A DNA stretch of 42,051 bases from Mycobacterium sp. 852002-51057_SCH5723018 (GTDB lineage Bacteria > Actinomycetota > Actinomycetes > Mycobacteriales > Mycobacteriaceae): positions 1 to 42,051 of the forward strand of contig NZ_LZIR01000069.1 in NCBI RefSeq assembly GCF_001667035.1. Direction: 5' to 3'. Below the pieces are notes generated by a model that saw only the letters and a program-made list of their open reading frames with translations, was not told where the DNA came from and did no database searches. Positions 16,413-25,604 of this stretch are shown piece by piece. Every line of letters starts with the position of its first letter. The first letter of the stretch is position 1. A program made the position numbers and the translations under genes.

Positions 16413-16426
16413 CGGAGGCACCTCCG
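16413..16426. promoter_or_regulatory. Palindromic operator 2 in the AKR/TetR control region
   Basis: CGGAGG-CA-CCTCCG is a perfect 6-bp inverted repeat with a 2-bp spacer and the same core as operator 1. It ends five bases before the GTG proposed as the TetR start, and overlaps the -35 position of the leftward promoter. Confidence 0.65.
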
Positions 16427-16431
16427 GTTTG

Positions 16432-16980
16432 GTGGAATCACGTCGGTCCGACGCGCGCCGGAACCGCGAGAGGCTGCTCGAGGTGGCAACCGCGGCGTTC
16501 GCCACCGCAGAGGGGCGACCGGTCTCGCTCGAGTCGATCGCGCGCGACGCCGGCGTCGGGATCGGTACGCTCTACCGCCATTTCCCCAACAGGGAGGCCC
16601 TCGTCGAGGCGATCTACCGGGCCGAGCTCGCCGAAGTGGCCGCGGCGGCCGAGCAGCTGCTCAAGCGCTACCCGCCCAAGATCGCCCTGCGCCGCTGGAT
16701 GGACCGCTACGCGAGCTTCGTGGCCGCCAAGCGCGGGATGGCGGAGTCGTTGCACGCGATGTTCGCCTCCGGCGCCATGCAGCCCAGCCACACGCGCGAC
16801 AGCATCGTCGGCGCGGTCGACACGCTGGTGCGCGCCGGCGCCGACGACGGGACCCTGCGTGCCGACGTCCACGCCGATGATGTGGTGTCCAGCCTGATCG
16901 GCATCTTTTTGGTCAGCGGTTCACCGGAGCAGACGGGCCGCATGTTGGACCTGCTTGTCGCGGGGATAGCCGCGACCTGA
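16432..16980 (+). CDS. TetR-family transcriptional regulator
   Basis: A 182-residue regulator from the GTG at 16432. The N-terminal helix-turn-helix is clear: RRNRERLLEVATAAFATAEG, VSLESIARDAGVGIGTLYRHFPNREALVEAIY. The C-terminal ligand and dimer domain (residues ~60-182) matches common TetR proteins with a SBP-like LVSGSPEQTGRMLDLLV end. The open frame extends to an ATG at 16375, but those extra codons are formed by the two palindromic operators, so I prefer the GTG. It is divergent from the aldo/keto reductase and probably represses both itself and that operon. It ends 14 bp from the convergent fadD8. Confidence 0.88.
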   Translation: MESRRSDARRNRERLLEVATAAFATAEGRPVSLESIARDAGVGIGTLYRHFPNREALVEAIYRAELAEVAAAAEQLLKRYPPKIALRRWMDRYASFVAAKRGMAESLHAMFASGAMQPSHTRDSIVGAVDTLVRAGADDGTLRADVHADDVVSSLIGIFLVSGSPEQTGRMLDLLVAGIAAT

Positions 16981-16994
16981 GCCTGCCGAGTGCG

Positions 16995-18596
16995 CTAGCC
17001 CACGGCGCGGCTCGCGCCCTCCCAGAACTGCGCCCGGACGGCCTTCTTGTCCGGCTTGCCCAGCCCGGTCACGGGCAGCGAGTCGACGACCACCACCCGC
17101 TTGGGCGACTGCACCGAGCCCTTGCGCTCCTTGACCGCGGACTGGATCTCGGCGGTCATCGCGTCGATCGCGGCCTCGTCGCGGGGCGCGTCGGCGCGCA
17201 GCACCACCACCGCGGTGACGGCCTCGCCCCATTTGTCGTCCGGCGCCCCGACCACGCACACCTGGGCGACGGCCGGATGCTCGGCGACGACGTCTTCGAC
17301 TTCCCGCGGGAACACGTTGAAGCCGCCGGTGACGATCATGTCCTTGACCCGGTCGACGATGTAGTAGAAGCCGTCCTCGTCCTCGCGGGCCATGTCGCCG
17401 GTGTGCAGCCAGCCGTCTTTGAAAGTTCGGGAGGTCTCGTCGGGTAAGTTCCAGTACCCACCGGCCAAAAGCGGCCCGCCGACACAGATTTCGCCCGGCT
17501 CGCCCTGCGGCACCGGATTGCCGTCCTCGCCCAGCAGCGCGACGCGGGCGAACAGCGTCGGACGCCCGCACGAGGTCAGCCGCTTCTCGTCGTGGTCGCC
17601 CTTGGCCAGGTAGGTGATGGCCATCGGCGCCTCGGACTGCCCGTAGTTCTGGGCGAAGATCTTGCCGAACCGGCTGATCGCCTCGGCCAGCCGTACCGGG
17701 TTGATCGCCGACGCGCCGTAATACACGGTCTCCAGCGACGACAGGTCCCGGGTGTGTGAATCGGGGTGGTCCATGAGCGCGTACAGCATCGACGGCACCA
17801 CGAACGTGGCCGTGATCCGTTTCTCCTCAATGGTTTTCAGGACCTCGGCGGGATCGAACTTGGGCAGCACGTACATTTGGCCGCCCTTGACCAGGGTGGG
17901 GAGGAAATACGCGGCCCCGGCGTGGGACAGCGGCGTGATCATCAAAAACCGCGGCTCCTCGGGCCATTCCCATTCGGCGAGCTGGATCATCGTCATGGTC
18001 GAGATCGACTGCGCGGTGCCCATCACGCCCTTGGGCTTGCCGGTGGTGCCGCCGGTGTAGGTCAGCCCGATGATCTGATCCGGAGGCAGGTCGCGGGCAG
18101 TCAGCGGCCGCGGCGCGTACTTGTCCGCCTCGGCCGACAGGTCGACGGCGACACCGCGCAGCGCCTCGGGCACCGGACCGATGGTCAGGATCTGGTTGAG
18201 CGACGGCACCTTCTCCAGCAGCCCCAGCGCCCGCTCGACGAACATCGGGTTGGGGTCGATGATCAGCGAACTGATGCCGGCGTCCGACAGCACGTAGGCG
18301 TGATCGTCCAGCGAGCCGAGCGGGTGCAACGCGGTGCGCCGATAACCCTGGGTCTGCCCGGCGCCGATGATCATCAGCACCTCGGGGCGGTTGAGCGACA
18401 GCAGCCCGACGGCGGCGCCGGTGCCCGCGCCCACCGCCTCGAACGCCTGGATGTACTGGCTGATCTTGTCGGCCATCTGACCGCCGGTCAGCGTGGTGTC
18501 GCCGAGGAAGAGCACCGGTTTGTTCTTGTGGCGCTTGAGCGCGCCCACCAGCATGTGGCCGTTATGGGTCGGGTTGCGCAACAGCTCGTCACTCAT
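16995..18596 (-). CDS. fadD8: Acyl-CoA synthetase FadD8
   Basis: A 533-residue ANL-superfamily fatty acyl-CoA or acyl-AMP ligase. The AMP-binding motif is LTYTGGTTGKPKGVMG, followed by ITPLSHAGAAYFLPTL, the A5 region QNYGQSEAPMAITYL, the ATP-binding TGDMAREDEDGFYYIVDRVKDM and the C-terminal catalytic Lys in GLGKPDKKAVRAQFW. The ligase loop reads YTGG where many have YTSG. The ATG at 18596 is preceded by AGGAGGAG, an unusually strong ribosome site. The longer open frame to 18674 is not used. It corresponds to Rv0551c. It is divergent from the amidohydrolase, and the 130-bp gap holds a KstR-like box. The acid substrate is not known. Confidence 0.9.
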   Translation of the reverse strand: MSDELLRNPTHNGHMLVGALKRHKNKPVLFLGDTTLTGGQMADKISQYIQAFEAVGAGTGAAVGLLSLNRPEVLMIIGAGQTQGYRRTALHPLGSLDDHAYVLSDAGISSLIIDPNPMFVERALGLLEKVPSLNQILTIGPVPEALRGVAVDLSAEADKYAPRPLTARDLPPDQIIGLTYTGGTTGKPKGVMGTAQSISTMTMIQLAEWEWPEEPRFLMITPLSHAGAAYFLPTLVKGGQMYVLPKFDPAEVLKTIEEKRITATFVVPSMLYALMDHPDSHTRDLSSLETVYYGASAINPVRLAEAISRFGKIFAQNYGQSEAPMAITYLAKGDHDEKRLTSCGRPTLFARVALLGEDGNPVPQGEPGEICVGGPLLAGGYWNLPDETSRTFKDGWLHTGDMAREDEDGFYYIVDRVKDMIVTGGFNVFPREVEDVVAEHPAVAQVCVVGAPDDKWGEAVTAVVVLRADAPRDEAAIDAMTAEIQSAVKERKGSVQSPKRVVVVDSLPVTGLGKPDKKAVRAQFWEGASRAVG

Positions 18597-18659
18597 AGCG
18601 CCGCTCCTCCTCATCGCTTCTGCTCTGCATCGTCGCCAGCGCGACTCATGGGGCAAGAC

Positions 18660-18673
18660 TAGAACGTGTTGCA
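18660..18673. promoter_or_regulatory. KstR-like TetR box between fadD8 and the amidohydrolase
   Basis: TAGAACGTGTTGCA fits the pattern TNNAACNNGTTNNA, the consensus reported for KstR, the TetR repressor of mycobacterial cholesterol genes. It lies 64 bp upstream of fadD8 and 54 bp upstream of the amidohydrolase. The pattern has few fixed positions and could occur by chance, and related TetR proteins use similar sites. Confidence 0.4.
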
Positions 18674-18726
18674 ATTCGGGTCAGCCGCACCCTCGGCAAC
18701 GCCCCCGATCATTAGGATCCCTGCAC

Positions 18727-20340
18727 ATGGCGCCCGCAGACCTAGTCATCACCGGAACCCTGCTGACCGTCGATGACGCGCGACCCACGGCCGAGGCGCT
18801 CGCGGTGGCCGGCGGCCGCATCGTCGCCGTCGGCAGCCGCGCCGAGGTCGCCGACCACATCGGCCCGGGCACCCGAACCATCGACGTCGGCTCGTTCGGT
18901 GGAGGCTGCGTTATGCCGGGATTCGTTGAGGCACATGGTCATCCGTTGATGGAGGCCGTCGCGCTGTCGGACCGCATCGTCGACATCCGCCCGGTCACCC
19001 TGCGCGACGCCGACGACGTCGTCGCCGCGGTCGCCCGCGAGTCGGCCGCACGAGGCACCGACGGCGCCTACCTCAACGGCTGGGACCCGTTGCTGCAGCC
19101 CGGGCTTCCCGAGCCGACGCTGGCCTGGCTGGACGAGATGGCGCCGGACGGCCCGCTGGTGATCATCCACAACTCCGGGCACAAGGCCTACTTCAATTCG
19201 CACGCCGCCCGGGGCGCTGGCCTGACCGGCGACACCCCAGATCCCAAGGGCGCCAAGTTCGGCCGCGACGCGCACGGCGAACTCGACGGCACCGCAGAGG
19301 AAACCGGCGCGGTGTTTCCGCTGCTGGCCGGCGCCATCGCGCCCGGCGATTACCCGGCGATGTTGCTCGCCGAGTGCGCCCGGCTGAACCGAGCGGGCCT
19401 CACCACCTGCTCGGAGATGGCCTTCGACCCGGGGTTTCGGCCCCTGGTCGAGCAGCTGCGCGGCGAGCTGACGGTCCGGCTGCGCACCTATGAGATCTCA
19501 AACCCGCAGCTGCACACCGACGCCACCCCCGGCGAGGGCGACGACATGCTGCGCCAGGTCGGCATCAAGATCTGGGTGGACGGCTCGCCGTGGGTGGGCA
19601 ACATCGCGCTGTCCTTCCCGTACCTGGACACCGCCGCCACCCGCACCATCGGGGTGACGCCGGGGTCCTGCGGGCACGCCAACTACACCCGGGAGCAGCT
19701 GAGCGAGATCGTCGGCGCCTACTTCCCGCGGGGCTGGCCGATGGCGTGCCACGTCCAGGGCGACGCGGGCATCGACACCATCCTCGACGTCTACGAAGAA
19801 GCGCTGCGCCGCGATCCGCGCCCCGATCACCGGTTGCGCCTCGAACACGTGGGCGCCATCCGGCCCGATCAACTCCAACGAGCCGCCGACCTCGGCGTCA
19901 CCTGTAGCATCTTCGTCGACCAGATCCATTACTGGGGCGACATCATCGTCGACGGCCTGTTCGGCCCGGAGCGCGGATCCCGTTGGATGCCAGCGGGTTC
20001 CGCGGTGGCCACCGGGATGCGGATCTCGCTGCACAACGACCCGCCGGTCACCCCCGAGGAGCCGCTGCGCAACATCAGCGTGGCCGTGACCCGCACGGCG
20101 CCCAGCGGCCGGGTGCTGGCGCCCGAGGAGCGGTTGACGGTCGATCAGGCCATTCGCGCGCAGACGATCGACGCCGCCTGGCAGCTGTTCGCCGACGATG
20201 TGATCGGCTCGCTGCAGGTCGGCAAGTACGCCGACATGGTGGTGCTGTCGGGCGATCCGCGCACCGTGCCGCCGGAGCGGATCGCCGACCTCGAGATCCG
20301 CGCGACGTTTCTCGCGGGTCGCCAGGTCTACCAGCGGTGA
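18727..20340 (+). CDS. Amidohydrolase family protein (Rv0552-like)
   Basis: A 537-residue metal-dependent hydrolase of the amidohydrolase 3 group (YtcJ-like). It begins with ADLVITGTLLTVDDARP, continues GGRIVAVGS and reaches the first metal site GFVEAHGHPL. Later parts are the CHVQGDAGID segment with a likely His ligand, RLEHVGAI with another, and LHNDPPVTPEEP with the Asp. The end has the expected LQVGKYADMVVLSGDP. The reaction is hydrolysis of an amide or related bond; the substrate is unknown. The ATG at 18727 is chosen because the family N-terminus begins three residues later; the open frame continues upstream without coding signals. Its stop overlaps the menC GTG (GTGA), so it heads the menC-bpoC run. 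Confidence 0.87.
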   Translation: MAPADLVITGTLLTVDDARPTAEALAVAGGRIVAVGSRAEVADHIGPGTRTIDVGSFGGGCVMPGFVEAHGHPLMEAVALSDRIVDIRPVTLRDADDVVAAVARESAARGTDGAYLNGWDPLLQPGLPEPTLAWLDEMAPDGPLVIIHNSGHKAYFNSHAARGAGLTGDTPDPKGAKFGRDAHGELDGTAEETGAVFPLLAGAIAPGDYPAMLLAECARLNRAGLTTCSEMAFDPGFRPLVEQLRGELTVRLRTYEISNPQLHTDATPGEGDDMLRQVGIKIWVDGSPWVGNIALSFPYLDTAATRTIGVTPGSCGHANYTREQLSEIVGAYFPRGWPMACHVQGDAGIDTILDVYEEALRRDPRPDHRLRLEHVGAIRPDQLQRAADLGVTCSIFVDQIHYWGDIIVDGLFGPERGSRWMPAGSAVATGMRISLHNDPPVTPEEPLRNISVAVTRTAPSGRVLAPEERLTVDQAIRAQTIDAAWQLFADDVIGSLQVGKYADMVVLSGDPRTVPPERIADLEIRATFLAGRQVYQR

Positions 20341-21329
20341 CTCGCCCTTTTTTGCCGGCGCTTGCGGACCTTTTGGACCGCCTGCACGTGGTGGCGCTGC
20401 CGATGCGGGTGCGCTTTCGCGGCATCACCATCCGCGAGGTCGCCCTGATCGAGGGCCCGGCCGGCTGGGGCGAATTCGGGGCATTCGTCGAATACGGCCC
20501 GCACGAGGCCGCGCACTGGCTGGCGTCGGCCGTCGAGGGCGCGTACCGCCCGCCCCCGCCGGTGCTCCGGGACCGCATCCCCATCAACGCCACCGTGCCG
20601 GCCGTCCCCGCCGCCCGCGTCGCCGAGGTGCTGGCCCGGTTCCCCGGGGCCCGCACCGCCAAGGTGAAGGTCGCCGAGCCCGGCCAGACGCTGGCCGACG
20701 ACGTCGAACGGGTCAATGCCGCGCGCCGGCTCGTTCCCACCGTGCGGGTGGACGCCAACGGCGGCTGGACCGTCGAGGAGGCGGCCCGAGCGGCGGCCGC
20801 GCTGACCGCCGACGGCCCGCTGGAGTACCTGGAGCAGCCCTGCGCGACCGTCGACGAGCTCGCCGCGCTTCGCCGCCACCCGGACATGCCGGGCGTGCCG
20901 ATCGCGGCCGACGAGAGCATCCGCAAGGCTGACGACCCGCTCGCCGTGGTCCGCGCCGGTGCCGCCGACATCGCGGTGCTGAAAGCCGCTCCGCTGGGCG
21001 GCATTTCGGCCCTGCTGGGCATCGCCGCGCGGATCGACATCCCGGTCGTGGTCTCCAGCGCGCTCGATTCGGCGGTGGGGATCGCCGCCGGGCTGACCGC
21101 TGCGGCGGCCCTGCCGGAACTGCGCCATGCCTGCGGGCTCGGCACCGGCGGGCTGTTCTCAGCAGACGTGGCCGACGTCGCCGTCCCCGTCGACGGCTTC
21201 CTCCCGGTGGCGCCGGTGACGCCCGACCCCGCACGGTTACAGGCGCTGGCCGCACCCCCCGCGCGGCGCCAGTGGTGGATCGACCGGGTCAAGTCCTGCC
21301 ACCCGCTCCTTGTACCGTCGTCCGGGTGA
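20337..21329 (+). CDS. menC: o-Succinylbenzoate synthase MenC
   Basis: A 330-residue enolase-superfamily enzyme that dehydrates SHCHC to o-succinylbenzoate in menaquinone synthesis. The catalytic K-x-K is in TAKVKVAE, the three metal ligands are the Asp of VDANGGW, the Glu of YLEQPC and the Asp of IAADES, and the second catalytic Lys is in VLKAAPLGG. The start GTG overlaps the amidohydrolase stop and the end overlaps the bpoC start, so three genes in a row are joined by four-base overlaps. All catalytic residues are present. Confidence 0.93.
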   Translation: MTRPFLPALADLLDRLHVVALPMRVRFRGITIREVALIEGPAGWGEFGAFVEYGPHEAAHWLASAVEGAYRPPPPVLRDRIPINATVPAVPAARVAEVLARFPGARTAKVKVAEPGQTLADDVERVNAARRLVPTVRVDANGGWTVEEAARAAAALTADGPLEYLEQPCATVDELAALRRHPDMPGVPIAADESIRKADDPLAVVRAGAADIAVLKAAPLGGISALLGIAARIDIPVVVSSALDSAVGIAAGLTAAAALPELRHACGLGTGGLFSADVADVAVPVDGFLPVAPVTPDPARLQALAAPPARRQWWIDRVKSCHPLLVPSSG

Positions 21330-22114
21330 TTAACCTGGCTTACGACGATCGCGGGTCCGGTGAACCCGTCGTTTTCATCGCTGGCCGCGGCGGCGCGGGA
21401 CGCACCTGGCATCCCCATCAGCTTCCCGCGTTTGTGGCCGCCGGATATCGGTGCATCACCTTCGACAACCGCGGGATCGGTGCCACCGAAAACGCCGAGG
21501 GGTTCACGACGCAGACCATGGTCGGCGACACCGCCGCGCTGATCGAGTCGCTGGACCTGGCCCCGGCGCGGATCGTCGGGGTGTCCATGGGTTCGTTCAT
21601 CGCGCAGGAACTCATGGTGTCGCGGCCCGAGCTGGTCAGCGCCGCGGTGCTGATGGCCACCCGCGGCCGGCTGGACCGCGCGCGGAAGTTCTTTTATGAC
21701 GCCGAGGTCGAGCTATACGCCTCCGGGATCGAGATGCCGCCCGCGCTGGACGCGAGAAACCGCCTGCTGGAAAGCTTTTCGCGCAAAACGATCAACGACG
21801 ACGCGGCCGTCGCCGACTGGATCGCGATGTTTTGCACCTGGCCGGTCAAGCAGACCCCGGGGCTGCGCTGCCAGCTGGACGTCTCCCCGCAGACCAACCG
21901 GTTGCCCGCCTACCGCAGCATCGCCGCGCCCGCGCTGGTGATCGGCTTCTCCGACGACGTGGTGACGCCGGCCTACCTGGGGCGCGAGGTTGCCGATGCG
22001 ATGCCCAACGGCCGGTACCTGCAGATCCCCGACACCGGTCACCTCGGGTTCCTGGAGCGGCCCCAGGCCGTCAACACCGCGGCGCTGCAGTTCTTCGCCG
22101 GGGTGAGGGCCTAG
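21326..22114 (+). CDS. bpoC: Alpha/beta hydrolase BpoC (possible MenH)
   Basis: A 262-residue alpha/beta hydrolase. The nucleophile elbow is GVSMGS (Ser87), the acid is the Asp in FSDDVVTP and the base is the His in DTGHLGF. The name comes from similarity to non-haem haloperoxidases, which is a fold assignment rather than a proven activity. It sits exactly between menC and menD, so a MenH role (elimination of pyruvate from SEPHCHC) is a reasonable inference. The GTG overlaps the menC stop. A ten-base tandem repeat begins right after its stop codon. Confidence 0.9.
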   Translation: MINLAYDDRGSGEPVVFIAGRGGAGRTWHPHQLPAFVAAGYRCITFDNRGIGATENAEGFTTQTMVGDTAALIESLDLAPARIVGVSMGSFIAQELMVSRPELVSAAVLMATRGRLDRARKFFYDAEVELYASGIEMPPALDARNRLLESFSRKTINDDAAVADWIAMFCTWPVKQTPGLRCQLDVSPQTNRLPAYRSIAAPALVIGFSDDVVTPAYLGREVADAMPNGRYLQIPDTGHLGFLERPQAVNTAALQFFAGVRA

Positions 22115-22158
22115 TCCATCCCGGTCCATCCCGGTCCATCCCGGTCCATCCCGGTCCA
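22115..22158 (+). repeat. 10-bp tandem repeat, TCCATCCCGG x 4.4
   Basis: TCCATCCCGG is repeated four times without a mismatch (22115-22154), followed by a partial TCCA. It starts at the base after the bpoC stop codon and ends 54 bp before the menD start. The unit length is not a multiple of three and the tract is intergenic. It is a candidate variable-number repeat. Confidence 0.95.
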
Positions 22159-22212
22159 GCCCCGCAACTCCACGCTCGGCGCGTGGTCAGCGGGTTATGA
22201 CACCCTGTAGGA

Positions 22213-23871
22213 GTGAACCCCTCGACGACACAGGCCCGCGTCGTCGTTGACGAGCTGATCCGCGGCGGCGTCCGCGACGTGGTGCTATGCCCCGGGTCGC
22301 GCAACGCGCCGCTGGCGTTCGCGCTGCAGGACGCCGACCGGTCCGGCCGGATCCGGTTGCACGTTCGCATCGACGAGCGCACCGCCGGCTACCTGGCGAT
22401 CGGGCTGGCGATCGCCGCCGGCGCGCCGGTGTGCGTCGCGATGACATCCGGGACCGCGGTGGCCAACCTCGGTCCGGCGGTGCTGGAGGCGAACTACGCG
22501 CGGGTGCCGCTCATCGTGCTGTCGGCCAACCGGCCCTACGAATTGCTGGGCACCGGGGCCAACCAGACCATGGAGCAGCTGGGCTATTTCGGCACCCAGG
22601 TCCGCGCGGCCATCAGCCTGGGCCTGGCCGAGGACGCGCCCGAGCGGCTGGACGCGCTCAACGCCACGTGGCGATCGGCCACCTGCCGAGTCCTGGCGGC
22701 GGCCACGGGATCTCGCACCGCCAACGCCGGTCCCGTCCAGTTCGACATCCCGCTGCGCGAGCCGCTGGTGCCCGATCCCGAACCCCGCGGCGCCGTCATT
22801 CCCCAGGGGCGGCCCGGCGGTAAGCCGTGGACGTACACGCCGCCCGTCTCGTTCGACCAGCCGCTGGACATCGACCTGTCGCCCGACACCGTCGTCATCG
22901 CCGGCCACGGCGCCGGCGAGCACCCCAACCTGGCGCAGCTGCCGACCGTCGCCGAGCCCACTTCATTTTCTGGCCGGCCCGTGCCTAATCCGCTGCACCC
23001 ATTGGCGCTGCCGCTGCTGCGCCCCAAGCAGGTGATCATGCTCGGCCGCCCGACGCTGCACCGCCCGGTGTCGGCGCTGCTGGCCGACCCAAAGGTGCCG
23101 GTGTACGCGCTGACCACCGGGCCGCGCTGGCCCGACGTCTCGGGGAACTCGCAGGCCACCGGCACCCGGGCGGTCACCTCCGGCGCCCCGGATCCGGCCT
23201 GGCTGAAGCGCTGCGCGGAGGTCAACAGGCACGCGAACGAAGCGGTGCGCGGTCAACTCAAGGCGCACCCGCTGACCACCGGGCTGCATGTGGCCGCGGC
23301 CGTCGCCGACGCGCTGCGGCCCGGCGACCAGCTGGTGCTCGGCGCGTCCAACCCGGTCCGGGATGCGGCGCTGGTGGGTCTGGACCCCGATGGCATCAAG
23401 GTGCGCTCCAACCGCGGCGTTGCCGGCATCGACGGCACCGTCTCCACCGCCATCGGGGCGGCCTTGGCTCACGAGGGGTCGCACGAGGGGTCACACGAGG
23501 GACGCACCGTCGCGCTCATCGGCGACCTGACGTTCGTCCACGACAGCTCTGGGCTGCTGATCGGCCCCACCGAACCCACGCCGCAGCGGCTGACCATCGT
23601 GGTGTCCAACGACAACGGCGGTGGCATCTTCGAACTGCTCGAGCAGGGCGACCCCCGGTTCTCCGACGTGTCCTCGCGCATCTTCGGCACCCCGCACGAC
23701 GTCGACGTCGGCGCGCTGTGCCGCGCCTATCACGTGGAGAGCCGGCAGATCGAGGTCGACGACCTCGACGCGGCCCTCGATGAGCCGGGTGCCGGCATGC
23801 GGGTGCTGGAGGTCAAGGCCGACCGGTCCTCGCTGCGACAACTACACGCTGCCATCAAAGCTGCGCTGTGA
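22213..23871 (+). CDS. menD: SEPHCHC synthase MenD
   Basis: A 552-residue thiamine-diphosphate enzyme that joins isochorismate and the succinic semialdehyde unit from 2-oxoglutarate, the first committed step of menaquinone synthesis. The N-terminal ThDP-binding half has [29 protein letters not shown] text and [18 protein letters not shown]. The C-terminal half has [20 protein letters not shown] and the metal/diphosphate motif [13 protein letters not shown] with [15 protein letters not shown] loop just before this motif carries a triple HEGS/R repeat (residues ~420-431). The GTG start has GTAGGAG upstream. Its stop overlaps the next gene by four bases. Confidence 0.94.
   Translation: MNPSTTQARVVVDELIRGGVRDVVLCPGSRNAPLAFALQDADRSGRIRLHVRIDERTAGYLAIGLAIAAGAPVCVAMTSGTAVANLGPAVLEANYARVPLIVLSANRPYELLGTGANQTMEQLGYFGTQVRAAISLGLAEDAPERLDALNATWRSATCRVLAAATGSRTANAGPVQFDIPLREPLVPDPEPRGAVIPQGRPGGKPWTYTPPVSFDQPLDIDLSPDTVVIAGHGAGEHPNLAQLPTVAEPTSFSGRPVPNPLHPLALPLLRPKQVIMLGRPTLHRPVSALLADPKVPVYALTTGPRWPDVSGNSQATGTRAVTSGAPDPAWLKRCAEVNRHANEAVRGQLKAHPLTTGLHVAAAVADALRPGDQLVLGASNPVRDAALVGLDPDGIKVRSNRGVAGIDGTVSTAIGAALAHEGSHEGSHEGRTVALIGDLTFVHDSSGLLIGPTEPTPQRLTIVVSNDNGGGIFELLEQGDPRFSDVSSRIFGTPHDVDVGALCRAYHVESRQIEVDDLDAALDEPGAGMRVLEVKADRSSLRQLHAAIKAAL
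23470..23505 (+). repeat. 12-bp in-frame tandem repeat inside menD
   Basis: Three copies of a CACGAGGGGTCG unit (23470, 23482 and 23494; the third is diverged) encode [12 protein letters not shown] at about residues 420-431. They lie in the loop just before the GDLTF cofactor motif. The corresponding loop in M. tuberculosis MenD has a different, non-repetitive sequence in my recollection, so this is a lineage-variable loop. Confidence 0.85.
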
Positions 23872-24401
23872 CGTCACCAAAAGCGTTGTTGCGCATCCTG
23901 CTTCATGGTCGCAGTGATGAGCCGCCGAGGACCCGGGCCAGGATTGTGTTGGGGTGGGCGCGGATTGCGGTGTTGATCGTGGCCGGTTTGGTCACGCTGC
24001 AGTCGTTGCTGCTGGTGGCCGGCGCCTGGCGCGACGACATTGCGATTCAACACAACATGGGGGTGGCGCAGGCGGAGGTGCTCAGCGCCGGGCCGCGGCG
24101 CTCCACAATCGAATTCGTCACACCCGAGCGCGTCACCTACCGCCCCGAACTCGGTGTGCTGTATCCGTCCGAATTGGCGACGGGCATGCGGATTTACGTC
24201 GAGTACAACAAGAGGGACCCCAACTTGGTCCGGGTGCAGCACCGCAACGCCGGGCTGGCGATCATCCCGGCGGGTTCGATCGCGGTGGTGGCGTGGCTGG
24301 TTGCGGCGGCGGCGCTGATTGGCCTGGCGCTGCTGGACAGGAGGCTGGACCGCCGCGCCGAGGCGTCCGACCAGGAGATTTCGCGCGACGTATGCTCGTA
24401 G
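23868..24401 (+). CDS. DUF3592-like two-helix membrane protein (Rv0556-like)
   Basis: A 177-residue protein with a basic N-terminus, a first membrane helix at about 27-48 and a second at about 132-155. Between them is an ~80-residue outer domain rich in beta strands, with [27 protein letters not shown] and [19 protein letters not shown], resembling DUF3592 domains. The GTG start overlaps the menD stop (GTGA), so it is probably made with MenD. The role is unknown; a link to quinone synthesis is by position only. Confidence 0.8.
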   Translation: MTSPKALLRILLHGRSDEPPRTRARIVLGWARIAVLIVAGLVTLQSLLLVAGAWRDDIAIQHNMGVAQAEVLSAGPRRSTIEFVTPERVTYRPELGVLYPSELATGMRIYVEYNKRDPNLVRVQHRNAGLAIIPAGSIAVVAWLVAAAALIGLALLDRRLDRRAEASDQEISRDVCS

Positions 24402-24439
24402 GCAACCTTTCCGACAGGCGATGCTGACATCGTGGTGTC

Positions 24440-25594
24440 GTGCGCGTTGCTATCGTCGCCGAGTCGTTCCTCCCCAATGTCAACGGTGTCAGCAATTCAG
24501 TGCTGCGCGTCTTGGAGCACCTGCGGCGGACGGGTCACGAGGCCCTCGTCATCGCACCTGACAACCCGCCGGGTCAGCCGCGGGCGGATCGAATTCACGA
24601 CGGCATTCGGGTGCATCGCGTGCCGTCGCGGATGTTCCCGAAGGTGACCACGCTGCCGCTGGGTGTGCCGTTGCCCCGAATGGTGAGCGTGCTACGCGGA
24701 TTCGACCCCGACGTGGTGCATCTGGCGTCGCCGGCCCTGCTCGGCTACGGCGGCGTCAAGGCAGCTCGCTGGCTGGGGGTCCCGACGGTCGCGGTGTACC
24801 AGACCGACGTCCCCGGCTTCGCGGCCAGTTACGGCATCCCGATGACGACCCGGGCGGCCTGGGCGTGGTTCCGCCACCTTCACCGACTCGCCGACCGCAC
24901 CCTGGCCCCGTCCAGCGTGACGATGGAATCCCTTGTCGCACATGGATTTCCCCGGGTACACCGGTGGGCACGCGGCGTCGACGTGCTGCGTTTCGCGCCG
25001 TCGGCGCGCAGCGAGGAGCTCAGGCGGCGGTGGTCGCCGCAGGGCAAGCCGATCGTCGGCTTCGTGGGCCGGCTGGCGCCGGAGAAGCACGTCGAGCGCC
25101 TGGTCGCGCTGAACGCCGGCAATTCCGTACAGGTGGTCATCGTCGGCGACGGCGTCGATGAAACCAAGCTGCAATCCGCCATGCCCACAGCGGTTTTCAC
25201 CGGTGCGCTGTACGGCGAGGAGCTCGCCGCGGCGTATGCCAGCATGGACGTGTTCGTGCACACCGGTGAACACGAGACGTTTTGCCAAGTCGTGCAGGAG
25301 GCGCTCGCCTCGGGGCTGCCGGTGATCGCGCCCGACGCCGGCGGGCCGCGCGACCTCATCGCCCCGTGTCGCACCGGACTGCTGTTGCCCGTCAACGAGT
25401 TCGAGGCTCAGCTGCCCGGCGCCGTGGCGCATCTGCTCGCCGAGCGGCACCGCTATGCGCCCGCCGCCCGCCGCAGCGTGCTCGGCCGCAGCTGGCCGGT
25501 CATCTGCGACGAGCTGCTCGGCCACTACGAGGCGGTGCTGTCGCCCTTCACCCGGCGGCGGGTGTCCGCGACGCGATACGCCTTGGGCGAGTGA
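24440..25594 (+). CDS. mgtA: GDP-mannose-dependent alpha-mannosyltransferase MgtA (formerly PimB)
   Basis: A 384-residue GT-B, family 4 glycosyltransferase. The N-terminal [21 protein letters not shown], the domain-linking [16 protein letters not shown] and the sugar-nucleotide site [25 protein letters not shown] with the E-x7-E pattern are all visible. In mycobacteria this protein adds mannose to a glucuronosyl diacylglycerol to make the Man-GlcA-glycerol lipid anchor of lipomannan-like molecules. The GTG at 24440 starts the conserved N-terminus. It is the last gene of the plus-strand run and is convergent with an SDR gene 10 bp away. Confidence 0.92.
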   Translation: MRVAIVAESFLPNVNGVSNSVLRVLEHLRRTGHEALVIAPDNPPGQPRADRIHDGIRVHRVPSRMFPKVTTLPLGVPLPRMVSVLRGFDPDVVHLASPALLGYGGVKAARWLGVPTVAVYQTDVPGFAASYGIPMTTRAAWAWFRHLHRLADRTLAPSSVTMESLVAHGFPRVHRWARGVDVLRFAPSARSEELRRRWSPQGKPIVGFVGRLAPEKHVERLVALNAGNSVQVVIVGDGVDETKLQSAMPTAVFTGALYGEELAAAYASMDVFVHTGEHETFCQVVQEALASGLPVIAPDAGGPRDLIAPCRTGLLLPVNEFEAQLPGAVAHLLAERHRYAPAARRSVLGRSWPVICDELLGHYEAVLSPFTRRRVSATRYALGE

Positions 25595-25604
25595 CGATCT
25601 GCGC

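Noticed and set aside
16375..16431. ATG at 16375 as the TetR start
   Set aside because: Those codons are made up by two palindromic operators; a GTG at 16432 gives a normal TetR N-terminus.
22115..22158. CRISPR-like array
   Set aside because: Units are 10 bp with no spacers, so it is a simple tandem repeat.
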